Below are positions 15,728 to 23,479 of a DNA stretch of 37,925 nt, piece after piece. Positions within the stretch are counted from its first letter, which is position 1. Every line of letters begins with the position of its first letter. Under the pieces are notes generated by a model that saw nothing but the letters and a program-made list of their open reading frames with translations, had not been told where the DNA came from and did no database searches. A program made the position numbers and the translations under genes. This DNA is from DATFRX01 sp035630615 (GTDB lineage: Bacteria; Actinomycetota; Actinomycetes; Propionibacteriales; Nocardioidaceae). Location of the stretch: contig DASQKI010000088.1 in the NCBI GenBank assembly GCA_035630615.1, positions 1 to 37,925 on the forward strand, written 5' to 3'.

Positions 15728-16702
15728 ATGGCCATGGACCTGGATCCCGCCGAGCTCGACGATCTGGCCGCCTCGCTCCGGTCCAATCCCGCGCTGTTGG
15801 CCAAAAACGAGATCGGCCTGGTCAGCGAGGTCCTCGGCGGCGGTAGCTGGCTGCAGGGCCCGGGTGACGACGGCGCCGTGGTGCCGTCCAACGCAGACGG
15901 CGGCGACGACGTCATCGCGTGTGGGGAGGCGCTCCTGCCGGCGTTCGTCGCCGCCGATCCCTATGGCGCCGGCATCGCGGCCGTACTCGCCAACGTCAAC
16001 GACCTCGCGGCGATGGGTGCGACGCCGCTGGCCATCGTCGACACGATCGTCGGCACTCCGGCCGTCGCCCGAGAGGCCCTTCGCGGCATGAAGGAAGCCG
16101 CCGAGTGGTACGACGTCACTCTCGCCGGCGGCCACCTGACGGTGCATGACGGCATGCCGGCGCTGTCGGCCTTCGGGGTCGGTCGAGCCAGCGGCGTGCT
16201 GTCCGCCACCCACGTCGCCGTCGGCCAGTCGCTGATCGTCGCGGCCTGTACCGAGGGGGAGATGCGCTCGGACTTTCCGTTCTTCCGCTCTTTCGACGAG
16301 CGGAGTACGAAGCTCGGTGACGACGTCCGCGTGCTCCCGTACGTCGCGTCCTCGGGTGCGTGTGTCGCCGCCAGGGACATCAGCATGGCCGGGTTGGTGG
16401 GGTCGTTGGCGATGCTGCTCGAGTGGAGCAAGCTCGGCGTGACGATGGACCTCGCTCAGGTGCCGTGCCCGGCCGGCGTCGCCATGGCCGACTGGCTGAT
16501 CTGCTTTCCCGCGTACGGGTTCCTCCTCTGCGCTCCGCCGGAACGGGTGTCCGACTGTCTGGCGCCGTTTCACGCGCGGGGACTGGAGGCAGCGGTCGTG
16601 GGCGAGATCGACCCGACCGGCGTGCTGGCACTGCGGGCCGGGAGTGCCGAGGCCACGGTCATCGACCTCACCACGAGCTCGGTCACAGGTCTCGCGCGTT
16701 GA
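15728..16702 (+). CDS. Sll0787-family AIR-synthase-like protein (NitF type)
   Basis: The 324-residue protein has the PurM/SelD/HypE-type ATP-binding fold: GDDGAVVPS, an ANVNDLAAMGATPLAIVDTI segment and AGGHLTVHD. It matches the Sll0787 family found with nitrilase, radical SAM and GNAT genes in Nit1C clusters. These folds phosphorylate an amide, formyl or carboxyl oxygen to drive dehydration or cyclisation; the substrate here is not known. ATG 15728 is chosen for its seven-base spacing from GGAGGGAGGAG. Its 3' end overlaps the GNAT gene tail-to-tail by 20 bp. Confidence 0.88.
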   Translation: MAMDLDPAELDDLAASLRSNPALLAKNEIGLVSEVLGGGSWLQGPGDDGAVVPSNADGGDDVIACGEALLPAFVAADPYGAGIAAVLANVNDLAAMGATPLAIVDTIVGTPAVAREALRGMKEAAEWYDVTLAGGHLTVHDGMPALSAFGVGRASGVLSATHVAVGQSLIVAACTEGEMRSDFPFFRSFDERSTKLGDDVRVLPYVASSGACVAARDISMAGLVGSLAMLLEWSKLGVTMDLAQVPCPAGVAMADWLICFPAYGFLLCAPPERVSDCLAPFHARGLEAAVVGEIDPTGVLALRAGSAEATVIDLTTSSVTGLAR

Positions 16703-17249
16703 CCCCGTCGGCCAACCGGCGCAGGGTCGCGCTCGCCTCGCCAGGGTCCGGGAGCACGATCGTCATTGGCTGGTGGACCAGTCCCGCGTAGATCTCCCGA
16801 CCGCCCCGGCTCGACCAGCCCAATCGCTCGAAGAACCTGACGTTCGTGGGCTGGATGTGAGCGGTCATGGCGGTTCCGCCCAAGACGGCGGCCGTCGCGA
16901 CGGCGGCGTTGACCAGTGGTCCGCCAAGGCCGCGCAGCCGGTACGTCGACAGCACGGCCAGCCGGTCGCCCTGCCAGATCCCGCCCGCCTCGTCGAGCAC
17001 GAACAGCCGCACGGTTCCCGCGGCGATCCCGTCGCAGTAGCCGTTGATCGCCAGGGCGGAGCCGTCTCGATCGTGCCCGTCGAGGTCCGATTCGGTGAAG
17101 ATGGCCTGTTCGTCGACGAAGATCCGTTGCCGCATCGCGTGGTGGTCGGCGCGCTCGGCCGCCGAGTTGACCCGTCGACAGCTGACGTCGGAGCTCGCCC
17201 GCGATGTCGGGAGAGTCGCCTCCGACGGCCAGCTGAGGTCAGACGACAT
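16683..17249 (-). CDS. MSMEG_0567/Sll0786-family GNAT N-acetyltransferase (NitE type)
   Basis: The 188-residue protein shows an acetyltransferase fold: MRQRIFVDEQAIF early, an acetyl-CoA loop around YRLRGLGGPLV, and IQPTNVRFFERLGW near the end, typical of GNAT enzymes. It matches the nitrogen-starvation acetyltransferase family that accompanies radical SAM and AIR-synthase-like genes. ATG 17249 lies inside the end of the radical SAM gene (11-bp overlap), so the two are translationally coupled. The acceptor amine is unknown; it may be the product of the preceding radical SAM enzyme. Confidence 0.85.
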   Translation of the reverse strand: MSSDLSWPSEATLPTSRASSDVSCRRVNSAAERADHHAMRQRIFVDEQAIFTESDLDGHDRDGSALAINGYCDGIAAGTVRLFVLDEAGGIWQGDRLAVLSTYRLRGLGGPLVNAAVATAAVLGGTAMTAHIQPTNVRFFERLGWSSRGGREIYAGLVHQPMTIVLPDPGEASATLRRLADGVNARDL

Positions 17250-18426
17250 GGGAAACCTGCGCCGGCCGTCGATCGATCTGCAGCAGGTTCTGCATGCCCT
17301 GTAGCCCGGAGCAGGCTTGGCAGCGAGCGCACCCGGCCTTGGGCACGCTGGTGTCCATGCCGCGAACGGCCATGTAGCTCGCCACCTTGTGATAGATCCG
17401 CTGGGTGTAATCGCGCTCGGGTGGGAGCAGGTCCTCCATCAGGCTGCCCGCGACCGGACGAATCGGGACGACGAAGGGAAACACGCCGATGTCGATGGCT
17501 CGGCGACAGCCTTCGACGGTGAGGTCCGGGTCCTCGCCCATCCCCAAGATGACGTACGTGGATACCTGTCCCTCGCCGAATCGGGCCACGGCGTACTCCC
17601 AGGCTCGGAAGTAGTAGTCGATGCCGGTCCGGGCCTTCGCCGGCGCGACGTTGGCCAGGACGGCCGGGTCGAACGACTCGACGTGGATGCCGACCGAGTC
17701 GATCCCCATATCGGCCACCTCGTCGATGACGTCGAGCTTCATCGGCGGCTCGAACTGGACCTCCACCGGCAGCCCGGCTCGTTCCTTGACCGCCTGTCCG
17801 CATCGGGCGACGTAGCGCGCTCCGCGGTCGACGCCGTTGGAGCTTCCGGTGGTCAGCGTGGCGTCGACGGCTCCGTCGAGCTCCTTGGCGGCCACGGCCA
17901 CCTCGGCGAGCTGCTCGGGGCTCTTCTTCACGATGGTGCGGGCGGAGTCGAGCGAGACGCCGATGCCGCAGAACTTGCACTGATCGTCGTTGCCCCAATA
18001 GGAGCAGGTCTGGACGACCGTGCTGGCGAAGGAGTCGAGGTGCAGCAGGCCGATCTTCCAGTACGGGATGCCGTCGGCCGTCGTGAGGTCGTAGAACCGT
18101 GGCCGTCGCTGGGTCGATGCGGTCGCCCGTCGTACGTCGCCCTCGAAGATCGCATAGCCGTCGTCCTCGGCCCGCAAAACGTACGGCGAGCCGGCCGCGG
18201 CGGCGTTGTCGGTCGGAACGGTGATGGAGTAGCCGCCGACCCAGAGGAAGCCGGAGTCGGCCGGACCGGCGCCCCCGCTCCTTCGCTCGATCGGCGTTTC
18301 GACACGGAGGCCGCGGGCCTGAAGGTCGACGATCAGGGTGGCCAGCGCAGCCGCGGCGCCGGAGGCCTCGTCCGGCGCAGTCGGCTGGGGTGTCTCCGTC
18401 TCGGAGGCCCCGTCAGTCACCGTCAT
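17239..18426 (-). CDS. MSMEG_0568/Sll0785-family radical SAM enzyme (NitD type)
   Basis: The 395-residue protein has a CX8CX2C cluster motif, Cys141-Cys150-Cys153 (CSYWGNDDQCKFC), instead of the usual CX3CX2C; this variant typifies the MSMEG_0568 family. A C-terminal CARCQAC group (Cys366, Cys369, Cys372) could hold an auxiliary cluster. It probably binds a [4Fe-4S] cluster and S-adenosylmethionine; the substrate is unknown. GGAGG stands correctly before ATG 18426. It forms a two-gene unit with the acetyltransferase. Its promoter region carries TTTACT motifs in inverted orientation. Confidence 0.9.
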   Translation of the reverse strand: MTVTDGASETETPQPTAPDEASGAAAALATLIVDLQARGLRVETPIERRSGGAGPADSGFLWVGGYSITVPTDNAAAAGSPYVLRAEDDGYAIFEGDVRRATASTQRRPRFYDLTTADGIPYWKIGLLHLDSFASTVVQTCSYWGNDDQCKFCGIGVSLDSARTIVKKSPEQLAEVAVAAKELDGAVDATLTTGSSNGVDRGARYVARCGQAVKERAGLPVEVQFEPPMKLDVIDEVADMGIDSVGIHVESFDPAVLANVAPAKARTGIDYYFRAWEYAVARFGEGQVSTYVILGMGEDPDLTVEGCRRAIDIGVFPFVVPIRPVAGSLMEDLLPPERDYTQRIYHKVASYMAVRGMDTSVPKAGCARCQACSGLQGMQNLLQIDRRPAQVSHVV

Positions 18427-18524
18427 CGCTGAGCCTCCAGCCGTTTACTTGACGAAATGAATCTTCATCGATAGTAAAGGCATTCCGGTCAACCGGTGTC
18501 AAGGAACATGCCGCTCCGGTCGCC
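18427..18524 (-). promoter_or_regulatory. promoter region of the radical SAM-GNAT unit with TTTACT inverted repeat
   Basis: A TTGACA -35 (18502-18497) is followed at 18 bp by TTTACT (18478-18473), or at 20 bp by TACTAT. A second TTTACT reads on the plus strand at 18444-18449, giving an inverted pair TTTACT/AGTAAA with a 23-bp spacer. The 8-mer TTTACTAT (18478-18471) recurs at 24874. These may be sites for the XRE-cupin regulator. Confidence 0.5.
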
Positions 18525-18899
18525 TCAGCCGAGCGTCTGCAGTTCGCGGCAGCGAAGCGCCGACGCCGCGTCGACGATCGTGTCCGCCGGAAGGCCGACC
18601 GATTCCACGCCGGATGCCCGGGCCAGATCGGGTAGCCGTTCGATCAGGTCCGTGCGGGCGGCGAGGACCGAGTCGAAGTCGGAGCACGACTCCCGGAGTT
18701 CGTTCGCGACGAGACCGACCAGGGTGATCGCGTACTCGTAGCCGGCCGGATCGGTCATCGCCAGCGGGTAGACCTGGCTCTCGGCCATCGTGAACCGCAT
18801 CATCGCCGCGGATGAGAGGGCCTGACCGGTGTGGTCCCTCGGTGCGGCCCCGAAGGGCTGCTGGGCTTGTGGCGTCACGATACGTTCACTATCCTCCAT
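18525..18899 (-). CDS. small orphan protein, 124 aa, unknown function
   Basis: The 124-residue protein has no signal peptide. Its central segment (QVYPLAMTDPAGYEYAITLVGLVANELRE) and C-terminal segment (SALRCRELQTLG) look helical, and there is one Cys near the end. I do not recognise a family. ATG 18899 lies eight bases after a -10-like CATACT on the minus strand, so it may be leaderless. It is divergent from carbamate kinase and lies upstream of the radical SAM gene in the same orientation, so it is probably part of the locus. Confidence 0.65.
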   Translation of the reverse strand: MEDSERIVTPQAQQPFGAAPRDHTGQALSSAAMMRFTMAESQVYPLAMTDPAGYEYAITLVGLVANELRESCSDFDSVLAARTDLIERLPDLARASGVESVGLPADTIVDAASALRCRELQTLG

Positions 18900-18977
18900 G
18901 AGCGCCTAGTATGCTAAACACGGTGAGAATCCCAAGTCACGCATCCGTTTTGGATTGTTTCATCGAAGTGAGGGAGT
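18900..18977. promoter_or_regulatory. overlapping divergent promoters of the 124-aa gene and carbamate kinase
   Basis: TAGTAT (18907-18912) reads as a -10 box on the plus strand, and its reverse overlaps CATACT on the minus strand, which ends eight bases before ATG 18899. The two start sites would therefore share one short AT-rich core, and the two units could be controlled together. No clear -35 boxes are seen. Confidence 0.45.
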
Positions 18978-19955
18978 GTGACCAGGACTGCGATAGTCGC
19001 TCTCGGGGGTAATGCGCTGGTCGCGGAGGGCCAGGCCGGCACCTACGACGAGCAACGCGACAACGCCGCGGCCATGGCGGCGCCGATCTGCGAACTCCTC
19101 GACGACGGCTGGTGCGTGGTCGTCGTGCACGGCAACGGGCCGCAGGTCGGAAACCTCGCCATCCAGCAGGAGCTCGGTCGGGTGGAAGTGCCCGCCATGC
19201 CGTTGTTCAGCCTGGGGGCGATGACGGAGGGCCAGCTGGGCTCGCTGATCGCAATCGCTCTCTATCGCCATTGCGGTCGCCGACAGCCGATCGCCGCCTT
19301 GCTGAGTCACGTGATCGTCGACATCGACGATCCGGCCTTCGACCACCCGACGAAGCCGATCGGGCCGTTCTTCGCCGAGGAGGCAGCCAAGCAGCTGGCC
19401 CGCAACCGCCAATGGGACGTCGACCAGGACGCCGGTCGTGGGTTCCGCCGAGTGGTCGCCTCGCCCGAACCCAAGGGCTTCGTCGAGATCGGCGCGATCC
19501 GAGCGTTGCTCGACACCGGGCATGTCGTGGTCACCGGTGGCGGAGGCGGCATCCCCGTCGGTCGGCGCGACGGAGTGTGGGATGGCGTGGACGCCGTCAT
19601 CGACAAGGACTACGCGGCTGCCGAGCTAGCCCTGCAGTTGGAGGCAGAGGCGCTGGTCCTCATCACCGGGGTGGCCGCCGTCCAGCTCGACTTCGGCCAG
19701 CCGACCCAGCGACCGTTGAGCCGCGTCGACGTGGACGAGGCAGAAAACTACCTCGCCGCCGGGCAGTTTCCACCCGGCAGCATGGGGCCGAAGGTGCGAG
19801 CCGCGACCCGGTTCATCCGGCACGGCGGTGAGCTGGCGGTGATCACCAACCCGCAACTCGTTGTACGCACGCTGCGCAGTGAGGGCTGCGGTCCCGATCC
19901 GTCGATCGGTACTCGGATCACCCGGGTGGCCAGCCGCAACGAGGTGATCGCGTGA
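18978..19955 (+). CDS. arcC: carbamate kinase
   Basis: The 325-residue enzyme transfers phosphate from carbamoyl phosphate to ADP, giving ATP, CO2 and ammonia, or runs in reverse. Family marks are IVALGGNAL at the start, VVHGNGPQVGNL near residue 50, VTGGGGGIPV near 185, IDKDYAAAELA, and GSMGPKVRAATRF near 270. GTG 18978 is the likely start; its GAGGGAG site is unusually close. The stop overlaps fdrA (GTGA). No arginine deiminase genes are nearby. Pairing with FdrA and DUF1116 points to energy or nitrogen recovery from a carbamoylated compound. Confidence 0.93.
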   Translation: MTRTAIVALGGNALVAEGQAGTYDEQRDNAAAMAAPICELLDDGWCVVVVHGNGPQVGNLAIQQELGRVEVPAMPLFSLGAMTEGQLGSLIAIALYRHCGRRQPIAALLSHVIVDIDDPAFDHPTKPIGPFFAEEAAKQLARNRQWDVDQDAGRGFRRVVASPEPKGFVEIGAIRALLDTGHVVVTGGGGGIPVGRRDGVWDGVDAVIDKDYAAAELALQLEAEALVLITGVAAVQLDFGQPTQRPLSRVDVDEAENYLAAGQFPPGSMGPKVRAATRFIRHGGELAVITNPQLVVRTLRSEGCGPDPSIGTRITRVASRNEVIA

Positions 19956-21490
19956 GCGTCGCGGTCAAGGTCTTCCCGGACACGTACGTCGACTCCGTCG
20001 TGCAGCTTCAAGGCATCCGGGCGATGCGCGAGATCGACGGCGTGGAGTGGGCCAGCGCGGCGATGGCGACTCCGGCGAACGTTGCGACGCTGCACACCGA
20101 GGGCGTCGACGAGGACGCGGTCGACGATGCCGGATCCAACGACTTCTTCCTGGTGGCGCGAGGGAGCGGCGACGACGTCGTGGCGCGGGCACTCGCGGCC
20201 GGCGAGGCCGCCGTTCGGTCCGAGTCGGCCGACCGCGACTCCGCCGAGCGAGAAGTGACCGCCCGATCCCTCCGCGACGCCGTGCGCCGGCAGCACGACT
20301 CGAACGTCGCCGTGATCTCGGTGCCTGGCGACTACGCCACTCTCGCCGCCTACGAAGCCCTCTCGGCGGGCTTGCACGTCCTGCTCTTCAGCGACAACGT
20401 GCCGATCGAGAAGGAGATCGCCCTCAAGGACTACGCACTCAGCCGGGACCGGTTGGTCATGGGACCCGGTGCCGGGACCGCGATGATCGGTGGGACCGGC
20501 CTGGGTTTCGCCAACGTCGTACGCCCCGGCCCCGTCGGCATCGTGGCGGCGGCGGGAACCGGTGCGCAGGAAGCGATGGCGCTGCTGGACCGATTCGGCA
20601 CAGGCGTCTCCCGGGTGATCGGTGTCGGCGGCCGAGACCTGTCGAGCGCAGTCGGGGGACGGATGGCACGGGCGGCGATCCAGGCACTTCGCGAGGACCC
20701 GGCCACGGACGTGATCCTTCTGGTCTCCAAACCGCCGGCGCCGGATGTCGCGGCTGACATTCTCGCGGCCGCGGGCGAGACCCCGGTCGTCGCGGCGTTG
20801 ATCGGGCTCGACTCGGAGCTCGCCACCCCCGCTGGTGTCGTACTCGCGACCACGCTGGAGGGCGGTGTGGCGGCGACACTCGACGCGCTCGGCGCCGACT
20901 CACCCGACACCGTGGCGACGGCTGGTCCGTCGATCGAGCAGGCTCGGGCGCGACTGTCGCCCGGGCGGTCCCTGGTCCGGGGACTGTTTTCCGGAGGCAC
21001 GCTCTGTTACGAATCCCTCGTGCTGTTGGGCAAGACGATCGGCGAGGTGCGCTCCAACACTCCGATCAACCCGGAGTGGGGCTTGCCGGCGCCGGCTGGT
21101 TCGCATCAGTGTCTCGACCTCGGTGAGGAGGAATACACCCGCGGGCGACCGCATCCCATGATCGACCCGGAGGCCCGGCTCGACCTGCTTCGCGAGCACG
21201 GCGCCGATCCGCAGGTGGCGGCGATCATCCTCGACGTCGTCCTCGGCCACGGCGCCCACCATGATCCGGCGGGGACGCTCGCACCGGTGTGTCGGTCGGT
21301 GATGGAGGACGGCGGGCCGCAGGTCGTCGCGTACGTCCTAGGCACGGAGGCGGATCCGCAAAGCTACGCCGCCCAGCGGGACCGTTTGGTCGGGGCCGGC
21401 TGCATCGTCACCGAAACAGCGGCCCGGGCAACGCTGGCCGCCGCGGGGGTCGCGACCGGCGATCAGAGTCTGCTAGGGATGCGTCTGTGA
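19952..21490 (+). CDS. fdrA: FdrA-family protein (AllF-like carbamoyltransferase subunit)
   Basis: The 512-residue protein has the succinyl-CoA-synthetase-like layout of FdrA: an N-terminal VKVFPDTYVDSV segment, a nucleotide-binding-like domain (NVAVISVPGDYA, VLLFSDNVPIEKEIALK, GPGAGTAMIGG), a second domain (GIVAAAGTGAQE, SRVIGVGGRDL) and a C-terminal part with ILDVVLGHGAHHDPAG. In E. coli FdrA (AllF) acts with AllG (DUF1116) and AllH in oxamate transcarbamylation. Here DUF1116 is encoded at 8745-10166. GTG 19952 overlaps the carbamate kinase stop, and its stop overlaps the glycosyltransferase start, so the three genes form one coupled operon. Confidence 0.9.
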   Translation: MSVAVKVFPDTYVDSVVQLQGIRAMREIDGVEWASAAMATPANVATLHTEGVDEDAVDDAGSNDFFLVARGSGDDVVARALAAGEAAVRSESADRDSAEREVTARSLRDAVRRQHDSNVAVISVPGDYATLAAYEALSAGLHVLLFSDNVPIEKEIALKDYALSRDRLVMGPGAGTAMIGGTGLGFANVVRPGPVGIVAAAGTGAQEAMALLDRFGTGVSRVIGVGGRDLSSAVGGRMARAAIQALREDPATDVILLVSKPPAPDVAADILAAAGETPVVAALIGLDSELATPAGVVLATTLEGGVAATLDALGADSPDTVATAGPSIEQARARLSPGRSLVRGLFSGGTLCYESLVLLGKTIGEVRSNTPINPEWGLPAPAGSHQCLDLGEEEYTRGRPHPMIDPEARLDLLREHGADPQVAAIILDVVLGHGAHHDPAGTLAPVCRSVMEDGGPQVVAYVLGTEADPQSYAAQRDRLVGAGCIVTETAARATLAAAGVATGDQSLLGMRL

Positions 21491-22653
21491 GCGCTTCTCG
21501 GCCGAGGGTGGCCCTGGTGACCTACTCCACCAAGGCGCGGGGTGGGGTCGTGCACACCCTGTCCTTGGCCGACGCCCTGCTGGATCTGGCTCTGGACGTG
21601 AGCATCGTCGCGCTCGCGCCGCCGGGTCAAGACTTCTTCCGACCGGTCCGAACGCCGTACTCGCTGATCCCGGCCGCACCGCCGGCCGACACGTTGGAAG
21701 AGCGAGTGTTCAACGCGATCGACGACCTCGAGGCCGGACTGGCCGAGATCGCCGACGACGTCGACATCCTGCACACCCAGGACTGCATCTCGGCCCGTGC
21801 GGCGGCCCGGGTCCGCGACGCGGGTGCCGCCGTACGAGTCGTGCGCACGGTGCATCACGTGGACGATTTCACCACGGCTGCCCTGATCGAGTGTCAACGC
21901 AAGGCGATCGAGGAGCCCGACGACCTGATCGTCGTGAGCGACGACTGGCGCAATCGGTTGAAGGCCGACTACGGGGTGGACGCCGACGTCATCCACAACG
22001 GGGTCGACGCGCACCGGTTCGGGCCGATCGAGCCCGGACGCCGATCGGCGGTACGGCACCGGGCGGATGTCGACTATCGGTTCGTGTTCCTCTCGGTGGG
22101 AGGCATCGAGCCGCGCAAGGGCACCATCTACCTCTTCCAGGCGATTGCGCGGCTGGTGCGAGAGCTCGACCCGCCGCCGGCCGTCGTGGTGGTCGGCGGT
22201 CACTCGTTCCAGGACTACACGCGCTACCGCGACGACGCGCTGGCCATGCTGCCGGAACTCGGGCTCGAGGTCGGCAGCGACGTCGTCTTGGCCGGTTCAC
22301 TGACCGACTTCGAGCTGCACGAGTGGTATCGCAGCGCCGATGCCCTCGTCTTCCCGTCGACGAAGGAGGGATGGGGCCTCGCGGTGATGGAGGCGATGGC
22401 AGCCGACCTTCCGGTCGTGTCCAGCGACATCGCCGTGCTGCGCGAATACCTCACCCCCGACGAGACCGCGGTGATGACGAAGGCGGCCGACCCGGACTCC
22501 CTCGCGGTCGGCATGCGAAGGATGGTCACCGACGAGGCTGTGCGCGAGAGGCTCGTCCGTGGCGGACGCGCACTGGTGCCCGCCTTCAGCTGGCAGCGAG
22601 CGGCCGAGGAGCATGCCCGCGTCTACGCGAGGTCGCCGAGCACGTCGACATGA
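21487..22653 (+). CDS. MSMEG_0565-family glycosyltransferase (GT4 fold)
   Basis: The 388-residue GT-B glycosyltransferase has an N-terminal VALVTYSTKARGGVVHT motif, an acceptor region HTQDCISARAA, and the C-terminal donor site VIHNGVDAHRFGP, GGIEPRKGTIYLFQAIARL, PSTKEGWGLAVMEAMAADLPVV. It matches the MSMEG_0565 family encoded with the nitrogen-starvation genes of mycobacteria. GTG 21487 overlaps the fdrA stop. It probably transfers a sugar from a nucleotide donor to a small molecule of the pathway; donor and acceptor are unknown. Confidence 0.88.
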   Translation: MSASRPRVALVTYSTKARGGVVHTLSLADALLDLALDVSIVALAPPGQDFFRPVRTPYSLIPAAPPADTLEERVFNAIDDLEAGLAEIADDVDILHTQDCISARAAARVRDAGAAVRVVRTVHHVDDFTTAALIECQRKAIEEPDDLIVVSDDWRNRLKADYGVDADVIHNGVDAHRFGPIEPGRRSAVRHRADVDYRFVFLSVGGIEPRKGTIYLFQAIARLVRELDPPPAVVVVGGHSFQDYTRYRDDALAMLPELGLEVGSDVVLAGSLTDFELHEWYRSADALVFPSTKEGWGLAVMEAMAADLPVVSSDIAVLREYLTPDETAVMTKAADPDSLAVGMRRMVTDEAVRERLVRGGRALVPAFSWQRAAEEHARVYARSPSTST

Positions 22654-22678
22654 CGCGGTGCGACTCTTGCGGTGGCCG

Positions 22679-22695
22679 GGTCTGACCGTCAGACC
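22679..22695. terminator. possible bidirectional terminator between convergent genes
   Basis: GGTCTGA-CCG-TCAGACC forms a perfect 7-bp stem with a three-base loop, between the glycosyltransferase stop (22653) and the minus-strand stop at 22689, which it overlaps. There is no T-run. Its position between convergent operons is the main support. Confidence 0.4.
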
Positions 22696-23174
22696 GTCCA
22701 GGTCTGCATGATCAGCGCGCCGGCGCGACGTGCGGTCAGGACCGAGTCCAGGACGTCGAGTGGGTTGATCGGCGTGACGCCCTCCATCATGTCGATCTCA
22801 CGCATGCCGTAGAGAGCCGCGGCCGAGAACCGGCACGCGTAAACGTGGCCGCCCTCGTCCATGAAGGTCTGCAGCTGCTTGTTGTAGCCCAGCGCGCCCG
22901 GGAACGCCTCGTCGCCGACCTTGGGATATCCACGAGTAGCCGCGGCCATCAGCGAACCAGGCCCGTAGAGGACCAGATGCGTGTCGAAGCCCTTCCGATT
23001 GATCCGGGTCGCGGTCAGCATGTTGACCAGGCCCACAGAACCTTCGAAGGGCACGGTGTGCATCAGGATGTAGGCGCTGTCGCCTTCTTCCGCCTGGATG
23101 TCTTCAAAGACCTTGTCGTCGTAATCGACGATCGCGTCGCCCTTTTGGACCCGCTCACCCACGATCTGTGCCAT
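22689..23174 (-). CDS. MSMEG_0572/Sll0783-family nitrogen-starvation response protein (NitB type)
   Basis: The 161-residue protein matches the Sll0783 family closely: YDDKVFEDIQAEEGD, HTVPFEGSVGLVNMLTATR, RKGFDTHLVLYGPG, GDEAFPGALGYNKQLQTFM, GGHVYACRFSAAALYG and NPLDVLDSVLTARRAGALIM. It looks like a DsrE-type fold, and Cys114 stands where such proteins carry a reactive cysteine. Sll0783 is needed for normal polyhydroxybutyrate accumulation in nitrogen-starved Synechocystis, but the biochemical role is unknown. ATG 23174 follows GAGAGGAAG and overlaps the preceding 107-aa gene by 20 bp. Confidence 0.9.
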   Translation of the reverse strand: MAQIVGERVQKGDAIVDYDDKVFEDIQAEEGDSAYILMHTVPFEGSVGLVNMLTATRINRKGFDTHLVLYGPGSLMAAATRGYPKVGDEAFPGALGYNKQLQTFMDEGGHVYACRFSAAALYGMREIDMMEGVTPINPLDVLDSVLTARRAGALIMQTWTV

Positions 23175-23478
23175 TGCCAGACTTCCTCTCTCGTTGGATT
23201 GAACTGCTCGACGAATAGGACTGCAGGGCAGAGCCGTGCGGTTGGGGCGGTGGCGTCCACGTGCGACGGTGGCTGCCCGGCATCGCTCGCATCACCCGGT
23301 GGCGCAGCGACCACGGCAGCACGCGATAGGTCGTCGCGAAGACCCGCAACCAGAAGATCTCGGCGAGACCGTGCGGCTTTCGCGGCCGACGTGCCCCGTG
23401 CTGTCGGGCGATCCGCTCTTGTGCCGCGATCAGAAGGTAGTGCTCCGAGTTGCTCCGCAGCCACCGAGAGAAGGACAT
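23155..23478 (-). CDS. small orphan protein, 107 aa, unknown function
   Basis: ATG 23478 lies one base after the reductase stop and the gene overlaps the Sll0783-like gene by 20 bp, so it is squeezed between two real genes in one operon. The protein is basic and helical at the start (SEHYLLIAAQERIARQHG). It has an amphipathic stretch (LAEIFWLRVFATTYRVLPWSLRHRVMRAM) and a disordered Ser/Arg-rich tail. There are no Cys residues. I do not recognise the family. It may be a membrane-associated accessory to the reductase. Confidence 0.6.
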   Translation of the reverse strand: MSFSRWLRSNSEHYLLIAAQERIARQHGARRPRKPHGLAEIFWLRVFATTYRVLPWSLRHRVMRAMPGSHRRTWTPPPQPHGSALQSYSSSSSIQRERKSGNGTDRG

Positions 23479-23479
23479 G

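Noticed and set aside
18978..19955. Arginine deiminase pathway
   Set aside because: No arginine deiminase, catabolic ornithine transcarbamylase or antiporter is adjacent to the carbamate kinase.
18978..21490. Classical allantoin/oxalurate degradation operon
   Set aside because: Carbamate kinase, FdrA and DUF1116 are present, but allantoinase, ureidoglycolate dehydrogenase and AllH are not in the window.
21487..22653. MshA-type mycothiol glycosyltransferase, with the GNAT as MshD
   Set aside because: Both match the MSMEG_0565 and MSMEG_0567 families better, and no MshB or MshC gene is present.
22650..22685. Eleven-codon frame MTRCDSCGGRV overlapping the glycosyltransferase stop (ATGA)
   Set aside because: The CxxC content is intriguing, but there is no well-placed ribosome site and the frame is too short to support.
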